A DNA stretch of 64,000 nt from Agapetus fuscipes (GCA_951799405.1 OX637339.1:17732001-17796000), one strand, 5' to 3'. Numbered from the stretch's first letter, positions 19,536-30,435 are shown. Made by a program: numbers and translations. The notes: generated from the letters alone by a model not told the origin.

Positions 19536-19861
19536 ATTAGTATGGGTAATAATTTCGACATCTATTTTTTTTCGTGTAACAACACCCAAACTCAATGAGC
19601 TAGAGTCGGTCCTTTGAATCAATTCAGATTGTTTGTGTGCGTGTTTGTGTTGTGAATCAAAACTAAAACAAGATGGACCACTTCAAGCCTGGACGGATAA
19701 CAGTGCCCCAAGTATCAAACTGCACGCGTAAACTTTACTATAGCGTAAAGTAAGAATGTGTGGAATTTAAAACGGTCGCTGAGGTGGCTATTTTCAAGAA
19801 TTAGTCAAGAAGTGTCGACAAGGGACATATCTATCTAAAATCTAAGCCAAGATATACGAGT
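19536..19861. other. No gene; 26-codon frame with good start context
   Basis: An ATG at 19673 (AAACAAGATGG) opens 26 codons to TAA at 19753 (MDHFKPGRITVPQVS start). No homology is recognised. A first exon or small frame cannot be excluded, but it is too short to call. Confidence 0.2.
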
Positions 19862-20080
19862 ATATTGAAAATCTAAGTTGCAAAGATATATTAACATTTA
19901 AGAGGTCATATCAACTGCATGCCCACAAACAAACACGTGTGGTTCGCGCTTACAAATGCTGATTGTGTACTAACAAATAAAATCCAAACCTCAAATGAAC
20001 ATAAACCATACAAATTTTGCCGACCTTCCCTGACACAGGGGTGACATTAGTAAAGTGAACCATTTTTACAGTTTGGGTGG
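19862..20080 (-). mobile_element. R repeat, 5' truncated
   Basis: AAAATCTAAGTTGCAAAGAT to ACAGTTTGGGTGG, AATCAGC subtype in antisense. Confidence 0.85.
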
Positions 20081-20147
20081 TTGGGGGTTTCCAAGCTTCC
20101 AAGGAGACTGGTAGTCATTTCTATTTCTTGTGAAGGCTGAGTAAGCT
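20081..20147 (-). mobile_element. SINE-G middle fragment
   Basis: GGGGGTTTCCAAGCTTCC to TGTGAAGGCTGAGTAAGCTT, between two R copies. Confidence 0.7.
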
Positions 20148-20149
20148 TA

Positions 20150-20344
20150 TCTAAATCGAAGCTGCAAAGATATAAATCATTTAAGATACATATTAAACGC
20201 ATTCCCACAAGCAGACATGTAAAGTTCGCGCTAACACATGCCGCATGTGGACCTACATTATAAAAACGCAATCTCAAATGAATAGAAGTTTGCCGACCTT
20301 CCCTGAAACAGGGGTGACATTGGCAGTCTCATACCAACCTACAG
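20150..20344 (-). mobile_element. R repeat with internal deletion
   Basis: Antisense R; the CCTGCAACTC and AAGTGAACCATTTTTTACAG blocks are deleted. Confidence 0.8.
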
Positions 20345-21299
20345 CAAGCAATATCAGCACTATTTTTAGTTTTTAATTTATTCTCTCGTAAACGCTACGT
20401 TTAAACGCAAAGCTTTCTAGGCTAGAGGGGGTGGATTCGTAATATTGTTATTATTCCACAAAGTTCCTGCAAATATTAATTCTCCTTATCCAAAGTTAAT
20501 TTGGACGGCAGTTCCCCCGAATGCCTCCATAACAATAAAGTCCCCGTCCGCCTATTCTCTCCCCTCTCCCACCATTCGAGCGTTTCTCGGACCTGAAGAC
20601 GACGGACTCTGGCGGCGTCGGGACAGAATAATCAGAGCCAGAAGACTACGTTTTAACGATTCGATCGCTGCGTTGTGTTAAGCTAAATAGAAGGTTTCTG
20701 GATAAGTGGACTGTAATTTGCTTTCTTGCTTCCAAAGGGGGTTCAACCACTAGGATCCTTTCTTTTCCCCAAAGGGCGGGTTTCTAGTTACGCCGACAGA
20801 ATCAAAAGTAACTGCAGGGCAGTGGCGTGCATATCATAAAGACCATTAGTCCTCGCCGAACTTACTTTTTAGAAAAGAAAAAATATTTTTGAAACAATAA
20901 TTTTAATAAGAAACAATATTAATCGACGCCTAAAAGATAGGCAATTTTCGTAGCCCCGAATTAGACATTTGTAAGTTAGCGCCTACCGTTTTCACGCATG
21001 CAATACGCTCAGCGCGGTCCGGCAACGAGATTTTAAACTTTAGCTCGGTTCCAGCGCGGCAATACATTTAAACCAAATTGCCACTCATACATCCACATGT
21101 GGCCACCGTCTGTACGCTTCAACTCAGGCTTGCCTGGGTCAAAAGACAATAATAATTGGGAACGCACTTACGTCATAGTAGAGTAGAGACAGAAATAAAC
21201 TGGTGATATATATGAAAGAGATGCAGAAAAGAAGTGTGTGAGTTTTAACTTTTTGTTCATTCTCAAATTTCTTCCAAGCCCGCGCGCGTTGTTTTTGAC
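20345..21299. other. Unique-looking segment, no supported gene
   Basis: No repeat family from the window occurs here. 20430-20690 is richer in G+C and holds a 78-codon plus frame with no recognised motif. CAGTGGCGTGCATA at 20828 looks like a lone hAT-type end without a partner. Confidence 0.4.
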
Positions 21300-21765
21300 G
21301 TCTGTGATTGTTTTTGTGATTTATTGTGAAACTTAATTATTACAATGGATAACTTCAGTTCTTCATGATGTAGATAATTTTATGCCTTAGATACTGTGTG
21401 TGTTTGGAAGAATTGAGAAAAACGGCATTTCTTAAGGCCACTTCAAGTATCGAGTTATTGACTTGTCTTATTATAATCAATCATTTACTCTGATATTTGA
21501 TGTGGCTCAGGCGGCTTCCACTAAGCTTTTCATTATTTATGTGTAAGTGTCGTGGGACAAGAACAACTACATAATGCTAGAGATTCTACAATGACTAAGG
21601 TAAGAGTTTCATAGATACTTTAAAGGTCCGTCTGAAACGGCAACAAAAAACCACGGTGGTTATTTATTTAAGACAACTAATGCAATATTATTTCATTTTT
21701 AGGTTCAGGTTGGAATATGGAAATTTCACAAAAAAAAATTCTTGTGGATTTAAATTCCTTTATAT
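21300..21765 (+). other. Possible 5' exon region, weak
   Basis: GATTTATTGTGAAACTTAAT has the look of an arthropod 5' leader. ATG at 21593 is followed by a consensus donor (AAG/GTAAGAG at about 21599-21605), and TTTCATTTTTAG/GTT at about 21703 could be an acceptor. The joined frame is very short. Only transcript data could support this. Confidence 0.15.
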
Positions 21766-22657
21766 TTGCTTATCATAAAACTTCTTAATTTTTTTTTTTA
21801 CTTGCTTTTTTTTAAAGTTATTCATGTTCAAAAAATGAAGTTTGAATTTACGCGCCAAAACGCTCCTTGGATTGAATTTTCGGCTGTGACGTCATTTTCT
21901 TTGACTTTTTATAGCCATATCGCAATGCCAGCAGCGTTGTCGATACAAGAAAATGACGTCACGGGGGCTACAAATTTCGTTGACGGATCGCACATCCGTT
22001 TCAAAACCGGTCAAAATTTTCAAAAGATCTTTTTCAAATTTAAAATTATATAAATTTATTTTGGACTTGAAAGTAGGCCCTTGTTTATATGCTTATCGTA
22101 ATCTAACAAAATTATACACTTTTTACCAAATTCCTCACTATTGCAAATACCCTAATAGGGTACCCACTGGCTGTATGGAATATGAAAAAAATCGGATTTT
22201 TATTGTTTTGGAGTTGCGCACAAAAAATAATCTTGTCCTGTCGAAAACCACCCAAAACCTAGAAGTTGCCGAACTAGGTCTTAATTCCTATGATCGCCCC
22301 TGCTGCAGGGGCTTACCTGGAGCTGCTCTGATTCTTGATGACGAAGCGAGTCGAGTCCTTCTTTCTCGGCGGTGCGGGGTGCGAGATAACTATATTGCAC
22401 GAGGTGGAAACAACGATTTGTTGTGCGATGCGGGATGCGGTGTTGAGTTAGCAAAAAGTCGACAATATCGACCTTCGGCGGGGACTGACAAATTCTAACT
22501 TTTGGCGTCGATGTAGAGCTAGCTAAAGGCGGCGCAACCACTGAACATGTCTATGAAACAGAGAAAACGCGCTACAAGTACGCGACGCTCTTCCGCTGCG
22601 TCCGGACGTCGCGTTGTCTTTGGTTTCAATTTTTTCCGGACGTATTTTTGTATGTCA
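21766..22657. other. No supported gene
   Basis: A 181-codon plus frame (21953-22498) has no motif and atypical composition. GACGTCA occurs near 21889 and 21955, GC-rich in 22270-22620. Confidence 0.35.
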
Positions 22658-22722
22658 GAATGGTAAGTGAACCATTTTTTACAGTATGGGTGGTCAGCCG
22701 CATACCAACCTATCAGTCATTA
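22658..22722 (-). mobile_element. R repeat, 5' end
   Basis: GTAAGTGAACCATTTTTTAC to CCTATCAGTCA. Confidence 0.75.
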
Positions 22723-22774
22723 GCTTCGTATTTCACTTATTCAGTTTCAAGCAAGCGCGAACACGAAAATGGTT

Positions 22775-23046
22775 CTGGTGTAACCGACAAGATTTTGGCC
22801 TTTTTTGTCCCACAGGCGCTTGTGACATAAAAATTTTATAAAACATCGTAAAACCACATTAAAAGTCCACATTGGAAATGCCAATAAATGCCTTTATTTT
22901 TTAATTTAAGAGCTGTTTTGGTTCTAACGATATGATAAAGGAATAAAAAAGTTATGCCATTTTTCTGCAATCTCAAACATTAAACTGCTCTCCTGAACAA
23001 TTTCGTCTTTGTCGCTTTTGCTCTACTTCCTTTTAGCCGTCGATAT
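22775..23046. mobile_element. TIR element, one end missing
   Basis: Matches 9808-10219 from TGTAACCGACAAGATTTTG to the right TIR CTACTTCCTTTTAGCCGTCG. The left TIR is lost. Confidence 0.7.
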
Positions 23047-23579
23047 GAAATTTACTGATCTCCTCTTAGATACCATGTTTAATTAAGGGAATTTTTAGTA
23101 GGTACTCGTATTTGACAATAAAGCAACGTTTAATTCCTTCTAACTCTGGAAGTCCCAATCGCGCAGTAGGTACACAAATGTGCGTAAACATTGACCGGCC
23201 GCGGGGACTAGTAGTACAACAGTGGGTCAGTGAAACAGTACGGCCAGTACGACCAGTAGGACCAGTAGCACCCACAGAGGGGGGTGTAAAGCTTCGCCCA
23301 AGGACCTCAAACCCCAGTCGCGTTAGGGTCTAGACCTCCCCCGGACCCTTCAATCATTGCCGTCCAGATTAATGGCCGCTTTCTTGGTGTTTCATTGTTT
23401 TTCCTTTTATTGCGACAGCCCTGTCTGTCGAAGTCGAACAAGTCGAAGAATTAATGAGAAATAATGGAGGAGGCAGAAATAAAGAATGATTTTTACGCAG
23501 AATAAAAAATATGTTCTTTATTATTTTGTCTAAGTAAGGCTGAGATCGCTTCGGTACCGAGAATAAGCTTCTATAAACT
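23047..23579. other. No gene or known repeat seen
   Basis: A short tandem of GTACGGCCA/GTACGACCA/GTAGGACCA-like units lies near 23238-23265. Confidence 0.45.
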
Positions 23580-23961
23580 CTGTACCTTAGAGCATAAACA
23601 ACGGAAGCCCACTTTTTTGCGTTTTTGAGTTAATGATGCAGAAATTATTATAATTAGCTGTTCTATACGTGGTAAAAATATTGGAGTCCTCGGATTCATA
23701 GTTACTGAGATATCAAGTGTAATAAATATGGGATGCACATAAAAGTGCGAGCATAAACCGCGGAAGTTCCACATACGTTGTGCACATTACTTCACATTAA
23801 ATAAATATCGATAAAAGAAGATAAATAGTTTTTACAGATCAAAAATATCTCGTCTAGTTTAGAAGTTATGATGGTTTAAAAAAAAGTGCACATTTTCACT
23901 AAAACTGTCTACTGCACATTTTACTAAATGTGACTACCGTCGTTTATGCTCTAAGGTACAG
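23580..23961. mobile_element. 382-bp TIR element, AACT duplication
   Basis: Ends CTGTACCTTAGAGCATAAAC and its inverse GTTTATGCTCTAAGGTACAG form TIRs of about 26 bp. AACT is repeated at 23576-23579 and 23962-23965. No coding capacity. Superfamily not assigned. Confidence 0.8.
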
Positions 23962-23967
23962 AACTGA

Positions 23968-24078
23968 AATCTACGTTGCAATGATAAATTATTTTAGTAC
24001 AATGCCATATTACATACCTAGATACTTGTAAGTTCACGCTTCCATATTGCTGCATGTGTATTTAAAAAAAAAAGTGTA
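23968..24078 (-). mobile_element. R repeat, 3' half, old
   Basis: AAATCTACGTTGCAATGATA to GCTGCATGTGTATTTAAA. Confidence 0.6.
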
Positions 24079-24087
24079 TTTTCAAAA

Positions 24088-24257
24088 AATGAGGAAATAC
24101 TGAGGAAGAAAGTGTACGTTGCAGGAATAGATGGATGTCGTGGTAGAGGAAGACCGAGAAAGGTATGGATGGACCAAATATCTGAAATAGCGAATGAATG
24201 GAATATCCAGAGTCATAATAAAAGGAGAGCTTGTATGAAGCAGGTTATGACTCTGTA
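24088..24257 (+). pseudogene. RTE-B C-terminal fragment
   Basis: Reads VYVAGIDGCRGRGRPRKVWM, DQISEIANEWNIQSHNKRRA and CMKQVMTL. The SHNKRR variant marks subfamily B. Confidence 0.85.
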
Positions 24258-24499
24258 AGTTGCAAAGGTATGCACATAACATTGGGGATTCACATTATAT
24301 GCATTCTCACAAGCAGACACGTAGCAAGTTCGCGCTTGCGCATGCCGCATGTGAACCTATAACACAAAACCCAAATCTCGAATGGACATACACCCTGCAA
24401 CTCTTACCGTCCTTCCCTGAATAAGGCGTGACATTGACCAAGCGAACCATTTTTACAGCATGGGTGGTCAGCCGCATACCAATCTATTAGTCAAGGAAC
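24258..24499 (-). mobile_element. R repeat, full length
   Basis: From TAAGTTGCAAAGGTATGC to TTAGTCAAGGAACT, between an RTE-B and an RTE-A fragment. Confidence 0.85.
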
Positions 24500-24502
24500 T
24501 TA

Positions 24503-24590
24503 AGTGCAAGGACAGAAAAAAGTGGAGACGCATCTGCGGAGGTACCGGCCACCCCCAGTGGAACGGCCACGATACAGTACAATAGAGTGT
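24503..24590 (+). pseudogene. RTE-A 3' end fragment
   Basis: CKDRKKWRRICGGTGHPQWN and a CGATACAGTACAAT tail. Confidence 0.8.
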
Positions 24591-25055
24591 CTAGGACAAA
24601 AAAATATGTAGAGAACCCATGCTCTAGCCAACCCCAGTGGAACAATGTCAAAGTTACAGATTTTAAAGTGACGATGGTTCAATCCATGTCGCAGATAATT
24701 GCGTTGGAACGATCGACACACATTTGTGACACGGAGAGAAAAGTGCTGTGGGGTCGGAGGTTTCGGATCACCGTTACATGAACTCCGCACATATACCATA
24801 TACCCACTACGTCTGTGACACGCCACTTGTTGAGTCCACCAACCAAGCGACTCCACCGAAAAGCGATATCTGTGAAACTATTTCACCGCGAGTGAAAAAT
24901 CAGCTTTTAAGTTCAACCCTCCATTACTATCGTTCTTACTATTTCTATCTTCTTCTTCCTTTTGTGCCACTTCTATCGATGATAGGCGATCATCATGGCT
25001 ATTTTGACTTAAGATGCTGCGGCTCGAAACAGGGACTTTGTGAATGATTTTAAAT
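24591..25055. other. No gene or known repeat seen
   Basis: Two short overlapping plus frames without motifs. Confidence 0.4.
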
Positions 25056-25235
25056 TATGATTACGGTCGTTAGACATTTTAAAGAATGAAAAAAAGGATT
25101 TTACTGACCGTGCAAAAGAGAAGAACGATTTTCTCTACGTTTCGTCGGAGTCATATCCGACGTCTTCAGGAGACGTGTGTCCTCTACAAGGAGGAACCAC
25201 GAACTGTTGAATTATGTTTGTTTGATCGAAGCCGA
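25056..25235 (-). mobile_element. PLE-like end with hairpin
   Basis: ACGGTCGTTAGACATTTTAA at one side and, on the minus strand, CCTGAAGACGTCGG-loop-CCGACGAAACGTAGAG. This is the same element type as 7850-8270 and 61462-61799, with a 5-bp GTCGG/CCGAC stem. Confidence 0.55.
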
Positions 25236-25254
25236 AGGTTGTAGGTATTTTTAT

Positions 25255-25490
25255 TAACCTTAGATGTCGCTATAGCCCCAGTTGTACAGAAGGGACTTGG
25301 TGCTTCTGCCGAACCACTGTCGCGGGTTTTTCAGCCACGATGTCCTTCGGCGTCCCTGAGATCTTCTCCCCTCAATCTTACCCTGCATGATAAGGTGAAG
25401 GAGACGGTAGCGACATTCTGATCGGAATGCGCTTTTTACAGCGTAGAGACCGGGCCCAATAGGGTACGCCGACTTCGTGTCCACAAGGGA
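25255..25490 (-). pseudogene. LINE C-terminal end (GKIEGRR type)
   Basis: Minus strand: CRYRLLHLIMQGKIEGRRSQ, GRRRTSWLKNPRQWFG. The 'L..GKIEGRR..GRRR.SWL.N.R.W' pattern is the C-terminus of a common insect non-LTR reverse transcriptase group. It is unlike RTE-A/B in detail. Confidence 0.75.
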
Positions 25491-26294
25491 TAACTATCGA
25501 GCCTTCTGGCGCTTTTGCGCCTCTTACGTGAGCCCCGGACTGGATCTCCTTCCAGTCAATTGAGGACGCCATCAGCACATCCTTTGTGATTGGCACGAAG
25601 TAGTAAGAAGCGCATCTCGATGACATTGCACCGAGTCAGTAACTTCGGGTTTTTGCTGTTTTCTCTAGTGGACGAACAGGTAAATCTAGAATCTCTGCTG
25701 GGTCGGGTCACGACCATCGGGAAGGCCTTCCGCCATAAAAAAAAATTATAGCATTGCATGAGCGTTCTGTGATACGCTTCCCCGGATGGAAGTGTATAAA
25801 CGGAATGGGTATGAGGTGGGTTTTCGCAATACTTTTCATTTCACAAAATGTGACCAGACACCATAAAAAATATAATGTTGTTTGTGAATATGATGTTCAT
25901 CTGTTCACTAGTTCTTGTATTTTATTTATCAACTAACATTTTTTTTTTGGAAGACAAAGCTCTCTCTTTTTTATAACATTGTAGATTTTAGATATATATA
26001 CTAATTCCTATATATTTTTAATGCATTATTCAAAATTTATATCTGAATTGATATAGCATTCCGGTCTCATCACACATTAACCATAAAAGAAACATTTCTC
26101 CGGCAAATCGCTTCCCCTGAAATAGTCAAAGTACTCGGGAGATGTACATAAAAAAAGTTGAGCGCCGCATCGTACGAAATCTCGAGTAGCCCATAAAATT
26201 GTAGAATCCAAATTAATGCCGTACTTCTACTTACTTACGGTTTTTGGTTAGGAAAACGTCTTGATGTCGAGCTCTTTGGTTATAGGGATACCGT
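25491..26294. other. No gene or known repeat seen
   Basis: The GC-richer part 25490-25760 may be more of the same LINE, but I see no motif. The rest is A+T-rich. Confidence 0.35.
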
Positions 26295-26748
26295 AAAGGA
26301 ATGAGAAGATGACAAGGGAACTTGAGAATAGGGTGTGTAAGGGAAGGTCGGTGCAATAGGAAGAATAGCAAAGAACAAGCGATTGACGATGGATCTGAGA
26401 ATGGCGGTACACAATGGCATATTGATATCGAATTTGATGTATGGAAGTGAAGCATGGACAGTGAACGAGAGCGAAGTAAGTAAAGTATGTACGGTGTAAA
26501 TGAGGCATTTGAGAAGCATGACAGGAAAAACTCTGTAAAAAAATTATGTAATTTGAAAGAGGATGTGAAAGTTGAGGTGCAAAAGAATGTGATGAGATGG
26601 TTTGGGCATGTGGAAAGAATGAATGATGATAGACTAACAAAGTATGTATTCAGAGGTGTAGTGTGAAAGGAAAAAGAGGTAAGGGACGACCGAGAAAAGT
26701 ATGGAGTGATCAGATTGAGGAGATTGTGAATGAATGGGATATACAACT
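26295..26748 (+). pseudogene. RTE-A ORF end, longest internal part
   Basis: Includes LMYGSEAWTVNES (the end of the reverse transcriptase domain in RTE-type LINEs), LRSMTGKTL, KNVMRWFGHVERMNDDRLTK and GRPRKVWSDQIEEIV. It contains stops and a deletion near 26535. It is interrupted at GGATATACAA by an inverted copy and resumes at 27024. Confidence 0.85.
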
Positions 26749-27023
26749 GTAACTGTAACTCTGTCGCCATTCCGCTAGGGGTGGCCAGAGCCTCTGCAGA
26801 GTTGCCTCCATTTTTTCCTATCCTTACATACCTCTTTCAATTCATTCATATCCATCACCTTTTTCATCCATTTTCTTCTTTTACGCTCACTTTGTATATC
26901 CCATTCTTTCACAATCTCCTCAATCTGATCACTCCATACTTTTCTCGGTCGTCCCTTCCCTCTTTTTCCTTTCACACTTTCTTTGTATACATACTTTGTC
27001 AGTCTATCATCATTCATTCTTTC
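26749..27023 (-). pseudogene. RTE-A 3' end inserted in RTE-A
   Basis: Open minus frame: VERMNDDRLTKYVYKESVKG, GRPRKVWSDQIEEIVKEWDI, CKDRKKWRQLCRGSGHP, stop, and ACAGTTACAG tail at 26745-26757. ATACAA on both sides fits a target duplication. Confidence 0.85.
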
Positions 27024-27175
27024 CACATACAAAGTGAGCTTAAAAGAAGAAAATGCATGAAAAAGGTGATGGATATGAATGAATTAAAGAGATATGTCTG
27101 GATAGGAAAAAAATGGAGGCAACTCTGCAGAGGCTCTGGCTGCCCCTAGCGGAATGGCGACAGAGTTACAGTTAC
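27024..27175 (+). pseudogene. RTE-A 3' end, continuation
   Basis: ACAAAGTGAGCTTAAAAGAA to GGAATGGCGACAGAGTTACA continues the copy of 26295-26748 and closes with the ACAGTT-type tail. Confidence 0.85.
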
Positions 27176-27607
27176 AGTTCATATTCAATTTACAGTATTT
27201 TTTGTTAGTTTTTTACCACACATCTTTTTCTCGTCCGGTTTTTTTTAATTTAGGTTCTACCGTCATCTTTTCTAACCTGCCTGTAGTACCAAGTGTATCT
27301 CTAGCAGATATTATTCCATCTCAGAAGCAGGCGGAGCTACGTGCCGCGGAAATCCACGTTTTAATACTACATTTTTATTGGATTGTTATTTAAGAACGTG
27401 AAACCATAACGGGCGGGCGTACGTACACATTCTGCCCCCGTTTCCGAACCGCCCCGCCGCCGAGCCGCCCCGACTGTATTTTCTTTTCCGCCATACAAGC
27501 AATAAAAGCAAAGCAGGAGCGAGCGCAGGGTTTTCAAGATGGGTACGCAATTATTTGGGCTGTAAATGAATGTTATGAAAATATGCCAAAAAAATATGGT
27601 CATGTCT
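27176..27607. other. No gene seen; GC-rich patch
   Basis: 27400-27530 is rich in CpG (GGGCGGGCG, CCGCCCCGCCGCC). A 123-codon minus frame has no motif. Confidence 0.4.
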
Positions 27608-27945
27608 CCAAAGGTCCATCCAGCCTTACAGCAACTGGGTCTTGCTTGAGAATTGGCGCTTTGTAGCGACGACGACCAAGCTCGTAAAAAGGTCGATAGC
27701 TCAATTGGTAGAATGCTTGCATTCCATGCCGAGAGCAAAGGTTCGATCGAAAAGGCTTATTCAGCCTTCACAAGAAATAAGAACCAGCCCCCCCGGGAGC
27801 TGGGAAACCCCCAATTCAACTGAAAGTGGTTGGTGTGAGGCCGGCCCACTTACCTGTAAAAATAAATCCCCGAATCGCCACATGCGACCCCTTCGGGGAT
27901 AACGCAGGCAAGAAGTTACACTATATGTGTAACTTAGTTGCGTTT
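27608..27945 (+). mobile_element. Dimeric SINE: SINE-5T body + SINE-G
   Basis: The 5' part is SINE-5T body (GGTCCATCCAGCCTTACAGC to GACGACCAAGCTCG). Through TAAAAA it joins a SINE-G head (GGTCGATAGCTCAATTGGTA) and a whole SINE-G to TTACACTATATGTGTAACTT. SINE-5T copies with a LINE-type tail leave the shared path at exactly the same AAGCTCG. The same junction is seen at 3095-3110. A B-box defect (GGTTCGATCGAAAAGG) is present. Confidence 0.9.
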
Positions 27946-28063
27946 TTCGAACAGTGTCAAATTCAAATAATATAAGTACACAACATCTATTTGTTTCTAG
28001 GGAGACTTTACTTACTTTATTGTTAACTCACACAGGCTAACAAAACACATAACTACATAGTCG

Positions 28064-28356
28064 TATCATTATAATAATACTAAAAGGATGATTTATTTGG
28101 TGAGCGCTGTTTTTGTGTGAATCACACCTCAAGAGCCATCTGCGAGCTAGACCGTCGCTATAGAAAGCGTGAATTCTCAAAGTAAGTCTGGATGGATTTT
28201 TAGTGATCGGTCTTTTGTAAAGGTATACGAATTTTTAACCCAGCGAAGAGCATATTTGAAAATATGAAAGGTATATTTTTTGTGCTTCGCCGGGATTCGA
28301 ACCGAGAACTTTCCATTAACGAGTCTGGAGCGCTTGTCACTAGACTACGGATCGGT
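28064..28356 (-). mobile_element. SINE-5T with tRNA head and CR1x tail
   Basis: Minus strand: CCGATCCGTAGTCTAGTGAC, B box CGGTTCGAATCCC, body, GGCTCTTGAGGTGTGATTCA and CACAAAAACAGCGCTCACCA, then an ATT-type tail at 28065-28080. It lacks the 5S head. Confidence 0.9.
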
Positions 28357-28600
28357 CAATGGATAGCAAATCGTTTGGTTAACGTAATCGTACAGATAGC
28401 AAATCTTATGGATAGCAAATCGTATGGATAAGCAAATCTTATGGATAGCAAATCTTATGGATAGCAAATCGTATGGATAGCAAAACGTATGGATAGCAAA
28501 TCTTATGGATATTGTAATCGTATAGATAGCAAATCGGATGGATAGAAAATCGTATTAGAGCATAATTGGAAAAATAAAAATTCGTATGGATAGCGTAGTC
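28357..28600. repeat. 16-bp minisatellite (ATGGATAGCAAATCGT)
   Basis: At least ten imperfect units of ATGGATAGCAAATCKT with variants; starts immediately at the SINE-5T end. Confidence 0.9.
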
Positions 28601-28786
28601 GTAGATATTAAAAGTTATAAGTAAAGATCACGTCTTATTAATTTTGGAAATTTGTTTGGGATTATTTGCAGTGCAAAAAAATTCAAAATTAATTACATCC
28701 CATAGTATTACTTACGTTCAATGCCGTATTGTATTTGCGGAGAGACTGGGGCGACGCGGGACTGATGCAAATATATATGAATTTTG

Positions 28787-29534
28787 TTTCCATGGCAGAA
28801 CGACACAGTGACCAAACGACACATGACATAACGACATATTATGATAGAACAAAACATGCCAGAATCACACATGGCAGAACGACACAGTGAGGGAACGAAA
28901 CATGTCAGAACGACACATGACAGAACAACACATGTACATGACAATACATACCAGAACATCACAATGACAGTACCTCACATGACAAAACATCACAATGAAA
29001 AAACATCACAAGAAAGTCGTCCTATCGTGTGATGTTTTTTCATATGCTATGTTCTGTTTTCGTTATGTTATGTTTTATCATGTGATGTTCTACCATGTGT
29101 TGTTCTGCCATGTGTCGTTCTGTCATGTGCCGTACTATCATGTGTCGTCTGTCATATATCGTTCTGTCGAGTGATGTTCTGTCATGTGTTGTTTTGCCAT
29201 GTGTCGTTCTGTCATATGCTGTTCTGTCATGTGTCGTCTGTCATGTGTCGTCTTTCATGTGTCGTTCTGTCAAGTGATGTTCTGTCATGTGTCGTCTGTC
29301 ATATATCGTTCTGTCGAGTGCTGTTCTGTCATGTGTTGTTTTGCCATGTGTCGTTCTGTCATATGCTGTTCTTTCATGTGTCGTCTGTCATGTGTCGTTC
29401 GGTCATGTGTCGTTTTGTCATGTGTCGTTCAGTCTTGTGCCGTCCTGTCATGTGTCGTTGTGTCCCTGTGTCGTTCTGTCATGTATCTTTCAGTCATGTC
29501 GTTTTGTCACTGTGCCGTTCTAACTTGTCACCAT
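28787..29534. mobile_element. Foldback-like element of 15-bp units
   Basis: Left arm (28787-29010) and right arm (29022-29534) are inverted arrays of TGTGTCGTTCTGTCA-type 15-bp units meeting near 29015. Outer ends CATGGCAGAACGACACAGTG and CACTGTGCCGTTCTAAC match those of 37873-38935. AATTTT lies outside both ends. Because 15 is a multiple of 3, long cysteine- and serine-rich frames arise in several frames and are not genes. Structure resembles Drosophila FB elements. Confidence 0.75.
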
Positions 29535-29698
29535 AATTTTTCGCACAATTCACATCCACTCGTCTTTTGTCCCTCTCTATCACAGCGTAATCTATACGAG
29601 GCTTTGTGCGAGCAAGTGGGATGGATGATGGAACGGGTGCCGGCTTTAGGCGGCTCTAAAATGTGCCAAAATATTCAGGGGTTCAGCTCAGTGTTTCG

Positions 29699-29932
29699 TC
29701 CTCTTAGTGCTTGTTTATCTTATGTCCATCAGAGATAGTTTTACATGAGCAATGTTTGTGTGTGAACTAGACCAATGCGTCTGATGAAAACTGGAAATTG
29801 ATTTTTAAAATGTTTAAAACAGCTCTCACATTATTATGTTTTAATTTTTTTTCTTAGGTCAGATTCTGTAAAATTAAGACGATTTCATTGAAAGGTCAAC
29901 TTTGAATCAAATGGCAGATAAGCCACACAATC
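29699..29932 (-). repeat. U1 repeat
   Basis: CTTAGTGCTTGTTTATCTTA, GAGCAATGTTTGTGTG, ATGAAAACTGGAAATTGATT and CAGATTCTGTAAAATT follow U1 in antisense, full extent as at 47585-47812. Confidence 0.75.
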
Positions 29933-30188
29933 ACTGAGGGAAGATTTGTGTATTTTATGTATTTTTATTTTATTATCAAATTGATGACACGAGAATGGCT
30001 TTCTATTCTTTGTATTTTATTTTTTGATTCTGCCGTTAAAATTGAGTGTCTGTTCCATAGAAAGAAAGGTCCATTATTATTTTTGGTGTCATAAATTTTT
30101 TAAAGAATGATAGCTATACGTTTTGAATGTTAAATATTTTACTTTTTAATTTCAAATATAGTTTTTTGAAATATGGGACAGGATGATT

Positions 30189-30435
30189 TTCCTTGACTTA
30201 TCTATAGGTTGGTAAAAGGTTGACCACCAAAACTGTAAAAAATGATTCACTTTGCCAATGTCACACCTGGTTTCAGGGAACGCTGGCAAAATTTGCAGGG
30301 TGAATGTTCATTTGAGGTTTGTAAGTACACAACACACATGCAGCATTAGTAAGCGCGAACTAACACTTGTCTGTTTGTGGGCTTGCACTGAATACTCACA
30401 AGTACATATCTTTGCGATTTAGATTATAGATTAAT
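30189..30435 (+). mobile_element. R repeat, full length
   Basis: TTCCTTGACTTATCTATAGG start, CATGCAGCATTAGTAAGCGC, tail ATTTAGATTATAGATTA. Confidence 0.85.

Noticed and set aside
21953..22498. 181-codon plus frame as a host gene
   Set aside because: No motif, codon use like the surrounding non-coding DNA, and no start context or splice signals that fit.
28357..28600. CRISPR-like array
   Set aside because: Units are contiguous 16-mers without unique spacers, in a eukaryotic repeat context.
28787..29738. Frames of 60-184 codons rich in Cys, Ser and Val (MCRSVMC-like repeats) on both strands
   Set aside because: They are translations of a 15-bp minisatellite; the period keeps several frames open at once and no frame is favoured.
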